DNA of 64,000 nucleotides from Phoebastria nigripes (Eukaryota; Chordata; Aves; Procellariiformes; Diomedeidae): positions 5,009,433 through 5,073,432 of the forward strand of contig JAYKAV010003266.1 in NCBI GenBank assembly GCA_035582835.1, in the 5' to 3' direction. Numbering within the stretch: the stretch's first letter is position 1; every line of letters begins with the position of its first letter. The translations under genes and the position numbers were made by a program. The notes under the pieces are model-generated. The model was not told the origin of the DNA. It saw nothing but the letters and a program-made list of their open reading frames with translations, and ran no database searches. Positions 25,001 through 37,893 of the stretch are shown one piece after another.

Positions 25001-26088
25001 CAAAGAGAGGATGGGTGAGATGGCTTCAAAATAAGCAGTGTTTTGTGCAGTCACCTCAGTGATGGGAACCTAAGCTCAAATATCCTGCCTGACTTTTTAC
25101 AAACATTTTTTTAATGCAACTCTTGATTTCATCTTAATGCAAATCTGGAATATTTCTGAAGATGCCCAAATCTGCTTTTCACCTTTAAGTTGACTATATG
25201 GATTCTGCCAGAGCTGTTGGACCTTGAAGGCTGTTAACCCCATGAGGGCTGATGGTCAGAGACCCACATCTCTGAAAAAAATCCGTGGGTTCTCATGTCC
25301 ATGGGGTAGGTGTTATGTTGTGGGACTTAGGGACACGGGGATCTCTGGAAAAGGGTTGTTGGTAAGCTTGAGCTTGGGGCTGGAGCTGGTGGAGCCTGCT
25401 GAGCTCCCAGCAGCTGGCTGTGTTGGGAAGTGGTAGTCATTGGCTCGCTGTGTACCTCTGCTGCTCTCTCCGTACCCCCAAGACGGTGCCAAAGATGTGA
25501 GGATGTTATGAAAAGTGCTAATGCTTTGCTCAAGCGTTTTGTTTTCTAGAGGCTGAGGCGGAAATCCAAATGGTCAGAGCACACTGCGATCCTCTAATTG
25601 GCAGAGGAGTCTTGGCAGGATCACGCTGACATGATCACTGCTTGTATCGCTGCTGAAAACACAGGGAAACCTCTGTTCCTCCAGTCGGCTCTTGCTGTAT
25701 GAGTGTGGCCAGAAGTAGTAAGGAAACATCATTCCCCTCTAGTTCCCTAAGAGGGTGTTGAACTAGTTTGTGTAACAAAGTTATTCTAATGTTCTCTGGC
25801 ATTTTCCATATGGAGATGTATGCAGTCAAACTCAGACTCCCTCTTTTTTCCTGCTCTGTGGTTGAAATCGAGATGCAGCNAACATGGTGATTTGTTCTAA
25901 CCGTTTCGGTGCGTACGTTCCCAGGCCCTGCTGAATCATCTGAACTTGTGCCTGGGCATAATCGCTCACTGTCAGCTGCGTCCTGGGATCAGAGCAGCAT
26001 GGCTGGTGCCCAGGATATTTTGCTAAGGTCTACAAAACCGGTAGCACTGGGAGTCCAAGTGTAAGCATAACAAAACTTACAGGCTGGT

Positions 26089-26122
<34 letters not shown>

Positions 26123-29100
26123 CCTGGTTAGCCCATGGGATCTAAAATCTCAGTCGCTGCAAAGAGGAGAAGGCTTGCTGCTGGTTTTGTGGGCATTTTC
26201 CTGGATCTGGGAGCACTGGCAGCCTAGCAGTAAAACTTACTGGCCTGCTGGGTGTTCGGCTCCAGACGACAGGCTGCGCACACGCGTGTATGATCCAGAG
26301 CGATCCAGTAGCCTGCTGCTTCTTTTCTACCCCTCATTGCTTTTCTGGGGAGCTGATTGCCCCATCCAAAGCAGGGGTGATGCTTGCTGGTGTCCCAGTG
26401 ACATTGAGGCTTTTGGGAAAGCTGAGATGTGTCCTGGTGTGCGCAGCACTGCCAAATGACAGCCTTACTTGCTGCCACCGGTGCTCCTGTTTGCAGCGAC
26501 AGCTTGTTCCACTCGCTGCTTTCCTGGTTTTCCATGTAAATGCTGCTCTGAGCCTGTAACGCCCTGTGCCCACCGTTTGCCTTGGGAAGTGTTGTTGCTG
26601 TTCCCGTGAGCTCCTCCCTTGTCAGCCCTGTTCTATAATTACTGATGTTCCTGAAACCAGATCCTTCCACATGTCCTGTTCAGGTTTGGGACGACAAGGG
26701 GTCCGTAAGCAAACCGAGTGCCCTGGAGTAACACGCAAGAGGACTTCAGGAGTTTCGGAAAGCATCAGCTTACAGCGGTTCGGTGGGTTCTCTGAGCCAC
26801 CAACCTCCTCGTCTTCAGGATGGTAAAGGAAAGGGGAATATATCCCAGATGGCTTCTCTGGCACTTGCAGAAAAGAAGCAGGGGTGGGAAAGCTGGCCCT
26901 TGTGGAGCAGCGGCAGAGGCTGCTGGAGGAGCATAAGTAGAAGATGCCAGGCTGGGCGGCAAGTGCCTACTGTGGGTTCAGAGTCCCCTGCGGACATTTA
27001 ACCATCTCTGCAGCCCCCTGCAAGCTGTTCTGTGCCTCTCCCCCGGCAGCGTGTATGCTAGGTTTGCAGCCATGTTCCCAAAGCATTGCCACGGCTTCGC
27101 GGCCACCTCTGCTGTGCCCTGGGGTGCGGTGGGGATGATCCTCTCTCCTTACCAGACTTAATGGTCTTCTCAAATGCCGTTTCCAGCTCTGAGAAGCCCC
27201 AGTGGCGTCACCTTCCTGGTACCTGCTTGTTTCCTGGCTGTGGTCCTCATTCCAGCGGGTCAGACCCACGTGCCCCTCCTGCCCCTGGGTGCTCCGGGCT
27301 GTCACGAGTTGACAGCAAAACACAAATATCGGTCAGCCATTGCCAGGATGAGATGTGCCAGTTTATTTGCTGAAAGTAATCTTGGAAACGCTTCATATAG
27401 GCATGTACAACAGGAGAAGACGGTCATGAGCAGCATGGTGTGCTGATCTGGGGCCGGGGAGGCCAGACTTGCGAGCGTGACTGCGAACAGGTGTCAAAAT
27501 CCGTAGTACGGGAATAAACAATGACGCTTGGCACCGATGTATTCCTCTGCACTTCCAAAACATGCCGTCTCTGTGAGCTAATGCAGCAAGGAAAGGATCA
27601 GGAAGGAAGCACTGTAAAAGTCCTGGGTTTGTTTTTTCGGTTTGTTTGNTTGGTTTTTTTTATCATGAAGGAAATGGAGGTATGGGGGTTGACAGGATTT
27701 GCTGAAGGTCTTGAAGCAGGACTTCAGATAAGAGCTAACAACTGCTCAGCTCTTCGCTGCCCGCCCTGCTGTTACCCCTTCTGCAAAAGGTAGCTGCGGA
27801 GCCCGGCTCATCAGAGGCTGAAGAGGGCAGGGAGTCCCTCNGCTGGAAAGGTGTGTAGGGATGATTCCTGTAGAAGCATTAGCCCTATCCCAGTATCTGC
27901 CATCTCAAGATTTCAGAGCACATCTGATGCGTGCTTGGAGCTGCTGGAGCCAGGGATGTCTGCAGCTCCTGGAGGATGAATTGAAAGAGAAGAGCAGCCT
28001 GGCAGACCCCCCTTTTGCACGTGGTTGTGACTTCATTGCCCAAAGTCTGATTTGCTTCTGTTTCTGTGACACCTCTTGCTCTCTGAAGAAACCCAGCACA
28101 GGCAAGAAAGCAGGAAGTTCCTTTTGGAGCAAAATAACCGTGACCTGGTTTTGGGGACAGCGTCAACTGTGGTACGAAAAGAGAAGAATCCAGCGAGTTT
28201 TGTAACCTTTCTAACTCCTTTTTTTCTTTTTTTTTNCCCCCCCCTCAGTGTCCAGGAAGTGGGTGAGTTAAAACATGCCGTAGATGTGTGATTCATTTTG
28301 GCAAGCCTGGCTGTTCAAGGCAAGCGAGGGAATCTCCTGCACCCTCTGTCACATGTTCCTGCGTAATTAGCAGCAACACGGTAATAGCAGTTCTGGCAGC
28401 ACCCTGCTGCTTAGTCGGCTGGGCTCGTACTTGGTGAAACGCGGATAGCCTGCACAGAGCAGCGCTGGAGAGAAGATCACGGGACTGGACTGAGGCATGG
28501 TACAATGTCTGAGCAGATGCTTCAAGGGGAAAATCTGGCCCTGAGTGTCAGCACTGGCCAGGGCTGCGTGGAAGGGCTTTTCCTTGCTAGCTCTAATAGT
28601 TTATTTCTGTGCGTAGCCTGCCTTGCGGCCAAGACTTGGAGTAAGGGAGGAAGCACTTGGGTAGTAAGTGCTGCTGAGATCTCATTAGCTGATGAGTGGG
28701 TGTGTTGATCTTTCAGGAACAAAAACAAACATGTTTTCAATGTTTGTCTCTCCTGTTTTGTGCACTTAGTTACCTTTCCTGTATTGCAGCATCTGCTTAG
28801 CTCTTATTTGGCTTTTATTAGTAGTATCCCTCCTCTGATGTGTAGGAGGAGGAACAGAAACTGGTACTTGATCAGCAAATATTGGAAGCAGTGACACAAC
28901 CCAAGGGACATCTGCAAATGATGGCCAACAAGCGGCAATCACTTTTTTTTATGGATGCAATTCAGTTTTTGTTTGTGGATTCAATATGTGTTGCACGTCA
29001 CAAAGCGCTGCTGTACAGAGGGCTGAGTTCTCATCTCGCCCCTTCCAAAAGGATTCACTTCTGTTGACTGTGAATTTGGCTAATATTTTTGTCCAGAGGA

Positions 29101-32100
29101 ATAAAAACGCAAGCCAGAAGCGCTCCCACGGTAAATAGGTTTCCTTTTGGAATTCCTGGTGACCTCTTTTACAGTAACTTGTTAACAACCGCTTTGAGCG
29201 GATCAACTCTGTGATTTGGCCCTTGGGAGGTTTGGACCTTTTTTTGGCACTTTGCTTTGCCTGGAAAATCCTATCTTCCAGGGATGGATCTCATGTGGTG
29301 ACACTCCAGACAGCAATGGGGACTTGGTCAATCCTATCTGCATAAATATATTAGAAACAAATGTATGTTCTCCTGGAGGGAAATGGGGGGTGGACGTCCT
29401 CTCTCCACCCCCATGAGCACGCTGAAATTACCTCTTGTTTGAGCTCACCACCAGTGAAACTAAACCTGATTTAAAGATTGAGGTCCTTCTAATTACAACC
29501 ACTTCCTTGCTCTTATTTTGTGGCTGTCTGGCTGCCAGCGCCCGGGTGTCTGTGTTGAAACGCACGTCCCCTTCTTGTGACGCTTCGCTCTGCTTGTGGG
29601 ACTCAAACACTGGTGAGAAACTGGGCTTCTCCATCACATCACCCCACCACCCCTCCTGCGCACGGACCGCAGGGAAACGGGCACTTCCTCGCCGGTTTGT
29701 CAGCTTCTGTTTCTCTGAACTTGGTGCCAAGGTTTACATGCTAATCAGCAGTAAGGAGCTCTCGGGCCAAAAGGGTACAAGCTGCACATTGATGAATTGG
29801 AGGCTTGGATCTTGGTCGGCTCCAGAGAAGTACTGCCTTCTTGCAGGGGGTCCACTGATTTGTCCACTGAAGATTTGTCTCCTTTTAACTTTTGTTCCTG
29901 TTTTTTTTCCCCCTCTCGTTGTGCTACGTCTCTTCCCCCCCATTCCCACCATATGGTTTAGCTTGGCATAGATGCCAGCGCCTGCTTCTAGTAAAGATAA
30001 ACCTGTTGCCTGCGCTGTTTGCAGCATGGGAGCGGGGCAGCCAGCAGGCATCTGCCCAAGCCCGGAGCCAGCAAACAAACCCACCCTCNGCCGGCTGCAG
30101 GCTCCCGGGAGGGAGGCTGCTGTCTCAGCCAGGGTTACTGAAGCTCCTTGGAACGGGGATTGAGGCAAGGGCAGAGCAAGTCACAAGATGCTTGCCCTCT
30201 TGCTCATTCCCATCCTGTGGGAAGAGGAAGGGAAACAGCTTTGCCGGATTCTCTGGAGAAGCTTAGGAAGGAATTCACAGTCCTCGTCCTTGTTTCCATC
30301 TTCTTTCCATCACTGCCCTGTGACAGCTGTCGAACAGAAAAAGGGGGTGGCTACACCGGGCAGGAACCTCTGCCCTTCTCCCTGCAGCTCGAAGCTTGTG
30401 TGCTGTGCTCCGGCGGGTGGCTTTATAGCCAAGGGGAGGAGACTGAGTTATCCCTCCTCTGGCTCTGCCCACTCGGCAGCTGGATCTGGAGGCACCAAAC
30501 GGATGGAGAGGTCCTTGGGTTGAGATGGGGCCTTTGGCCATCCTCTGCCATCCACGCAGNCATCCCCGGTGCCGTCCCACAAAGATGCAGGGCTGCAACA
30601 ACCCTGCCCGTGGCCGTGCTGGCAGGGCAGGTCCCTCCTCGCGCTCAGAGGGACAGAGTTCGGACAAACCTTTGGGGAGCTCCAGCTTCCCAGGATACCC
30701 CACTCTGAACTGCAGGGATTGCAGGGGAACAGAGCGTGTGTGAAACCTCAGCAAATCTCCGCAGTCTCTGCATGTTGCCACGCCGCTGCCCCCAGCCCCG
30801 AGGGGTGGGCTGGGGGTCCGCATCTCCCCNGGGGCCCTGCCGAGCCGGCTCGCTCCACGCCGGGGTGCGGAGGCACAGCCCGTGCCCTGCTTTTCATCCG
30901 GGCAGTGGCTGCCTTGGCCTTTCATCTGCCGAAGGCGGGGGGTGCAGCCTCCCGTGTGAAATCAATCCCTTTTTCCACCTCCTCTCCCTCTATCTCTGTT
31001 GTTTAGAAAACAGGGGAATGGCTAAGGGAAAGGCAGGTGTGCAAACAGCTCTCGCAGCTTCCCTCTGCCCAGGCCCCTGTACTCTTGGCCTGCAAGGAGA
31101 TATTAAAACAATACATTCAGAGCCTTCTGGTAAAAGCTTTTCTCTCTCTGGCTCTCCAGCCACTCTCGAAGGGTGGGATCCGAATCCTTATCCTTTCAGT
31201 AATGCCTGCGTGCACATGGGGAGCCCTAGCTGGAGCCCGGCGTTGCTGTCTGTGCGCATCTCGCCCTCTGCTTTCCCCCTTCTCATGGCTGCACGCCCNT
31301 CTCTAGCCAGACTGACTCCAAGCACAGTTTTGGGGTTGCTTTGGTGAGTTTTGGGGAGCAAGCTGTGTGTCACAAACTTGCTGCCACCCNGGGAGTACCC
31401 GGCCCTGAGTAGACCTGGCAGATGGAGGACAGCGTGCCAGGGATGCAGCTGAAGAAATGTGCCCACGTTATTCCAGTGGTAATGTGCCATGAGGCATCTG
31501 GGGCAAAGCAGAGGGCTCCATCTGCACTGACTTTAAAGCAAGTGGCCTGTGCTGGATGCCAGAGACAAAGGAGAGCTAATAAGCAGCTCATTAAGCTGCT
31601 GCTGGATGTATTTTCCACTGTAGACTAGTTTCTCCTGCCACAAGCTTCCCCCACTAACTGCTGTTCCAGGCGAAAGCGTTTTCCTGATGTTTGTACATTC
31701 ATTTATATATAGCCTTCAAAATGATCGAGCTTGTTACCCTCCATCTCCGATGAATAGGTTTTCCTGCCTGTGTGCCATGTCCCACCGCGCGGGATGTGTG
31801 AGAGGAGGCCAAGGATAACACAGCCCTTCAATGGTGCCTTAGTGCTCTTGCGGAGGCACGGGAAGGGAGCGCTCTGCCCTTGTCTAAGCACCCCTCTGCC
31901 TGCTCCTGCTGTAAAGGAGAGCGGGACAGTCATGCTTGCTAGTTGCCTCTAACATACCTCTCCTTGAAACAAAACCATCTGTCCTGCCGTCTGAATTCCC
32001 AGCGTGGAAGGGAAAAGCAAAGCCCCCTCGCCTGCGGGAGACCCAGGCTCCGGGGGGTGACTTGTGTCCTGGCTTTGCGACATGTTTGCGTTCAACCTCC

Positions 32101-33664
32101 CGCTTGCAGGTTTTGTCCTCTCCCTCAGCTGCTCGTTTGATCTCGCAGGGAGCTCTGACGTTGCTTGGCGCTGACGGCTTTCCAGCAAATCCAAGGAGCT
32201 GGCTGCGGCTCAAGTTCAATGTGCTGGGTGTGAGGGTCTGCTGCGGGAGGGAAAATGAGCCCAAGGAGTCCTGGGTCACTGCTGCCCTCCCCCAGCAAGC
32301 CCTGTGCTGTGGCGTGGGCTTGGGCATGGGTCGCAGACCGTCCTATTGCTTGGGGGTTGCCCTTGTACGAGTACCCCTGCAAGTAGCTTGCTCACTTCAC
32401 TCTAATGCGGGCTTGAAGATGCTGCATCAGTTTAACTTGTGCCTGCAAATTGAGGCTTTCCTGGTGGAAGCTAGATTTCAGTGGCTTTTCTGATGGATAT
32501 TTCTCCACTTAAAAATAGCTCCTTTAAGGAAGTGGATGCCACTCTACATAGACTGGGCTTGAGATATTAATTACTCAAGCAAGAGTCAGTTTAGGAATCA
32601 AGATCTGGAGGTAAATGAGCACCGGGATGTTGCAGTGTGAGCTGGACACTCGGGTGAGATCCGGCATGGTTAGGAGGGAGGTGGGAATGGCTCTGCGATG
32701 GTCACGATACCGATGATGCATCACTTGCATGAGTGATGGCTTGAGTTTTTGTGGGCTATTTGGGATGGACTAAGGCAAACAAGGAGCGGAAGCGCGCGGC
32801 GAGGAGGACGGGGCCGTTCCTCCCACAGGAAACCCGGGATTAAGACACTAGCTGGATTGTGCGGCCATCGCGATCATGCTGCTGGACCCCGTGGCTGAGC
32901 ACGGCCCGGCAGCTGCGCGGAGCAACAGCAACACGTTCAACCCAGCGGCTCTTGGCAGAGGAGCCNGGGCCAGTTACAACACGACGAGTGAAAATAAACA
33001 CCAACGCTGTAACTGGCAGCGCTGTAACGGGAAGGAGCATGAGTGCAGGGGCCGGCAGGAAGCCATCAGTCTTGCAGATGGCTCGCACAGGCCAGGGGCT
33101 TTCGGCCACTGCCTGCTGCCGTGCTGAGCCCTGCTCCCCCAGCATCTCCCACCCACGGGCACGGAGCCGCTGCGCCCTGATCAGCCGCTGCCCTCGATCT
33201 GAGCTCTGCCTTGGCTGGGTGGGGATGGAGGATGAAGCCAGCCCGATGAAGCCAGCCCTACCTTAATCTTTCTGGTGGTGTTGGCTCTGTCAAACCCCGG
33301 CCTTGGCTACCACCATGACATGCCAGGGTGCTAGCGGCTCTGAGGGACATTGTCTGAGGCAGTGTTTCTGCTATGGGACTTGCAAGCTGGGGAGCCCAGG
33401 TCCCTGGATGGTGTCTGGGCTGGTTTGTGGTCTGGGTTCTGTCTGCTGGGCTTTAAATACGATTCCAGTGAGCTTTTGCTTCCTTGAGTCCTACAGAGTG
33501 TTTATACCAGAGTGCAAAGTGACCTTTAAAAGGCCCCGGGTTCTGCTTGTCTCCCTGGATAAGGAGAGAAAGCAGAGCAGGACTAGCGTGGTTACACACC
33601 GCCCCGCCGCTGAGATGCTCTGCGTTCAGAGCTGACACCGTGCGTTTCTCCCTNTGTCCCGCAG
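19100..33664 (+). other. PPARD: Long non-coding interval, probably PPARD 5' intron(s)
   Basis: About 14.5 kb with no recognisable protein-coding exon. The middle part (about 21.8-29.5 kb) is more AT-rich than its surroundings. Simple sequence includes a C16 tract at 22421-22436 and a T31 tract at 26092-26122. Untranslated PPARD exons may be present, but none can be placed with confidence from sequence alone. Confidence 0.5.
26092..26122 (+). repeat. Poly(T) tract
   Basis: A 31-base T run. It could be the tail of a minus-strand retroposed sequence, but no element is recognisable next to it. Confidence 0.9.
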
Positions 33665-33708
33665 GCTAGCAGGAACAGCCTGGTAGGGTCCATCTCGGAT
33701 AGACGCGG

Positions 33709-33726
33709 ATGATGCCAGAGCTATGA
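33709..33726 (+). promoter_or_regulatory. PPARD: Short upstream ORF in PPARD 5' UTR
   Basis: In the exon carrying the PPARD start codon (acceptor CAG at 33662-33664, exon from 33665), ATG ATG CCA GAG CTA TGA forms a five-codon upstream frame. Its stop overlaps the next upstream ATG (33723) in the arrangement ATGA. Confidence 0.6.
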
Positions 33727-33830
33727 CAGGGATTGCAGTCTTGGCACTGAGGGGTGATCAATTATGGAACAACTACAGGAGGAAGTACCTGAGGTCAGGG
33801 AAGAGGAGGAGGAAGAGGAAGAGGCAGTGA
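33723..33830 (+). promoter_or_regulatory. PPARD: Upstream ORF overlapping the PPARD start codon
   Basis: An ATG at 33723 opens a 35-codon frame that runs past the main ATG at 33764 in a different frame and stops at 33828-33830. Ribosomes using it could not start PPARD by short-range reinitiation, so it should lower PPARD translation. Use of this ATG has not been shown. Confidence 0.5.
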
Positions 33831-36800
33831 TGGTGGCAAGCGGACCCTCGGACCCAACTGGAGGACCAGACAGCTCGCTGCCTTCAAGCAGCTACACAGG
33901 TGAGTGGAGCTGCAGGAGCTCCTCTATCCCTGGAGCATCCAGGCATCCATGTCCTCCGGGCAGTGTGCTCAGCTGCAAAGGGCAGAGGACCTGCCCGTGA
34001 ATGGAGTTTGGTTTGTTTTAATCTCTTCCCTTTGTGAAATAATGCATCAAGAGCTAAGTTATGGAGAGGCTTATTTCTTCCTCTGCCGTCACTGCACAGC
34101 CATTGGAGCGGGTTGGGAGATGGAAATTAAAAGGACGGGCGGGTAACGTGGTGCCCCAGATGGGGAGGACTCTCAGGGTGCTTGAGAACGCTTCCCTGGC
34201 CACTTCTTGAAGTCCTCAGTGCAAACTGATTGCAGGAGCTGGAGGAGAAGGTTTGTTGCTGCTAAAGAGGCTCCTCCAGAGCCCCGGGCGTTCCAGCTGG
34301 GCAGCCCTGTACCAGCCGCCTGCCAACTGGGGATTATAAAATTTGCTGGTTGGGTTTCATTGCCTTGACATGAATGCCAGAGGGAAGATATCAGCATTGA
34401 TATGGAGACTCTCAGCTGCTGGGCACACTGGGGGCACTCTTGGCTCTGTGCATGGCATCTGCCTGCAGCCAGTGCCTGGTCTCAGAGGTTAACTGCCCAG
34501 ATGCAATGCCAGTGGCAGGCTGGGACAGTGCTGGAAATCGCTCGTCAGCCCCATGGCTGGAGGAGTTAGACGCAACACTGGGCTTGTGGCTACTACACGA
34601 AAGGACACATCCCTTTGTGTGTTTGCAGACCTTTCGCAGAGCTCCTCTCCCTCCCTGTCGGACCAACTGCAGATGGGCTGCGAGGAGGCGGCCTTGGGAG
34701 CGCTAAACGTGGAGTGCAGGGTCTGCGGAGACAAAGCCTCGGGGTTTCACTACGGTGTGCATGCCTGCGAGGGCTGCAAGGTACGTACGCCCTGGGGAGG
34801 GCTGGGTTCAGCAATGCCAAGCAGAGATTAGACCCCAGGGAGCACGCCATCTCTTCAAACGCAGGTTTGCAGCAAAGCAGGGATGCAGGATTGAGTGATT
34901 GTAAAAAAAACATTTGCAACCTGTCCAGAGAGTGTGGAGTGTAGAGGCAGGCATGCAAATACTGTCCTGGGGGAGGCAGCTGAGATGTGTATGGCCCAAA
35001 TCTTGCCCCATCATGCTTTATTTTGTAAGGCAAATCCATCTATCCCCACAGAGACCCTGGCTTTGCTTTTAAAGATGCTTTCTGTGCTGCGGATCAGCAG
35101 TGAGCTGGGTGTTTATCCCCCTGGGATCGCTGGCTGCAGCTTGGATGTGCCTCTGAAATTCTTTCCCCCACAGCAGATGCCAGCGGGGCTGCGTTAGTGG
35201 CCCAGGTCCTGCCAGGCATTCCTGCAGGCTGGGGCCGGCCCGCAGCTTGTTCCTTCATCCCTCCCTGCTGGCTGCCTGCAGTATCACACACGCGGTATCT
35301 GGCACCGGCCCGTCGGCTGCCCTCCACGGTTCCTCCTCTGCAGCCCCCTTCTCCCACCACACATCCTCTCCTTGAGATAGAGACTCTGCTTGTGTCAAAG
35401 AGACCCAGGGCTCCTCCTCTTCACCCGGCTGAACCTCCATGAGGCTCCTGGGGATAATAAACCAGCCTGGTCCCAAACCACGGGTGCTAACACTGCTGTT
35501 CCCTTGTCCCCCTGCTCCGCGTCCCCCTCTGTGCCACCTGCCTGCAGGGTTTCTTCCGCCGGACGATCCGCATGAAGCTGGAGTACGAAAAGTGTGAGCG
35601 GAGCTGCAAGATTCAGAAGAAGAACCGGAACAAGTGCCAGTACTGCCGCTTCCAGAAATGCCTCTCGCTGGGCATGTCGCATAACGGTGAGTGTCACCGC
35701 TGTCCACTGGGTGCCATCTGCCCTTCTGTGAAGGGTTCGCGCGGGGACGCTGTATGTAGCTTGCTTTATCCCGTGGCTCTCTTGCTAGGGGATCATCTTT
35801 CAAACCCAATGCTTTCAGCCTTTGACTCTTCATCCCCTTCTTCTGTACGAGAAGGGGCTGTTCATTCCCACCGTGCAGGCTGGCTGTTGGCACGTGGCTG
35901 TCCCTTACAGGTTGACCCAGAGGGAACTGGACACACAGATTGTTCTTCTGTGCTGGGATTTTTAAACTTCAGGTGTAACCATCTTGTTCCCAGCCAAGCA
36001 AAGGTGTTTATGTGGGAAGCAGGGTTTGTGCGAGAGCCCAGAGGAGTGGGGAAGGGAGCTTAGTGTGAGGTTGTGTTGGCAAGGGTAGCAGTAATGGCTG
36101 GTTCATGAAGGTGTTGATGCCAGAGGAGCTGCAGCCCTGGAGGAGCATNGCGTTGCGTAGCTGCAGGTGTTCACCAGCAGACCTCTGTCTGCGGTGGCAG
36201 AGCAGACTGCTGCCTCCCTGGACGCGTCTCCTGGGGTCATCCCCAGTGTCCTGACCCACCGGTTTTGCCCCTCTGACAGCAATCCGCTTTGGCCGCATGC
36301 CGGAAGCAGAGAAGAGGAAGCTGGTGGCAGGGCTGACGGCGAGTGAGATCAGCTGCCAGAACCCGCAGGTGGCCGACCTGAAAGCTTTCTCCAAGCACAT
36401 CTACAATGCCTACCTGAAAAACTTCAACATGACCAAAAAGAAGGCGAGAGGTATCTTGACCGGGAAGGCCAGCAGCACCCCAGTAAGTTTCCTCCCCGGG
36501 GCAGGCGGGGTTGGCTGTGAAACAACAGGGGAGGCTGTTCTCTGGGAGATGCTGCACATCTCTCTCCTGCTGTAGCTGTTCCACATGCACCAGTTCCCAG
36601 CTGCAGCCAGGTGGGCTCTANGCATCCTGCCCCTCACTGGGAATATTCCCATTGTTCTGCAGACTTGTGCTGTTGTGGGTGGATGCAGATTGCCCGGGCA
36701 CTGACAGGCAGACAAATGCGAGTATCCTTGGCAGAGCTGGTATCTCAAGTCCCTGCGGTGGGTTCCTAACTGCTTGCTTCTTTTTCAAGCAGCCTTTTGT

Positions 36801-37893
36801 GATCCACGACATGGACACCTTGTGGCAGGCAGAAAAGGGGCTGGTCTGGAAACAGCTAGTGAATGGCATTCCCCCCTACAAGGAGATCGGGGTGCACGTC
36901 TTCTACCGCTGCCAGTGCACCACGGTGGAGACTGTGCGGGAGCTCACAGAGTTCGCCAAGAGCATTCCCAGCTTCATAGGCCTCTACTTGAATGACCAAG
37001 TGACTCTGCTGAAGTACGGGGTGCACGAGGCCATCTTTGCCATGCTGGCCTCTATCATGAACAAGGATGGGCTGTTGGTGGCCAACGGGAATGGCTTCGT
37101 GACCCGCGAGTTCCTGCGTAGCCTGCGCAAGCCCTTCAACGAGATCATGGAGCCCAAATTTGAGTTTGCTGTGAAATTCAATGCGCTGGAGCTGGATGAC
37201 AGTGACCTGTCTCTGTTTGTGGCTGCCATTATCCTGTGCGGAGGTGAGCGGGCGCTCTTGGCCATGCGAGTCTTGGGAAGAGTCCTCCTGTACTTAGAGG
37301 CGGTTGGGGCTGGGCTGGGGGTGCTGAGCTGCAGCTGGCCCTGAGATCAGCCAGGGGTGTCTTAGGGGGATGAGAGAAGAACTGAACAGTTCCAAACCCA
37401 AAGCTTCTCCATGGGGGTGACGCCTAGCAAGCTTGGACCAAGAACAAGGAGCGTAGAAGTGGCATCTCCTCCTTGTATGCTGCTAGGGGATATGTTGTCC
37501 AAGAGCACACTTCTCCCCTTGTCTAGCTGAGAAGGTTGGAGTCACGGTGGGTGGGTTACAGTCCCCGTCTCCCTTTCCCCAGGAGGAGCATGTGCTTTGG
37601 AGGGCTCCACCATAACACTACAGCTACCGTGCTTCCTCTCCACAGACCGTCCTGGCCTGATGAACGTGAAGCAGGTGGAGGAGATCCAAGACAACATCCT
37701 GCGAGCGTTGGAGTTTCACCTGCAGTCTAACCACCCGGATGCCCAGTACCTCTTCCCCAAGCTGCTGCAGAAGATGGCCGACCTGCGGCAGCTGGTGACG
37801 GAGCATGCCCAGCTGGTGCAGAAGATCAAGAAGACAGAAACGGAGACATCTCTGCACCCGCTTCTGCAGGAGATCTACAAGGACATGTACTAA
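33764..37893 (+). CDS. PPARD: Peroxisome proliferator-activated receptor delta
   Basis: This nuclear receptor heterodimerises with RXR and controls fatty-acid oxidation genes in response to fatty acids. Coding exons: 33764-33899, 34629-34780, 35548-35686, 36280-36482, 36793-37243, 37646-37893, giving 442 aa (human 441). The N-terminus [16 protein letters not shown] fixes the start. The DNA-binding domain begins at about residue 75 with two Cys4 zinc fingers. Its P-box CEGCKG (92-97) is split exactly by intron 2. The ligand-binding domain covers about 211-442. His288, His414 and Tyr438 match the ligand-anchoring residues of human PPARD (287, 413, 437), and the AF-2 helix ends QEIYKDMY. The intron 4 acceptor is a tandem AAGCAG, which could add one Gln before Pro211. 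Upstream ATGs in the start exon may limit translation. Identity is certain. Confidence 0.98.

Noticed and set aside
29435..29971. 178-codon open frame in the PPARD upstream interval
   Set aside because: It starts on a non-ATG codon, has no splice or promoter context and its translation resembles nothing known. It was judged a chance frame.
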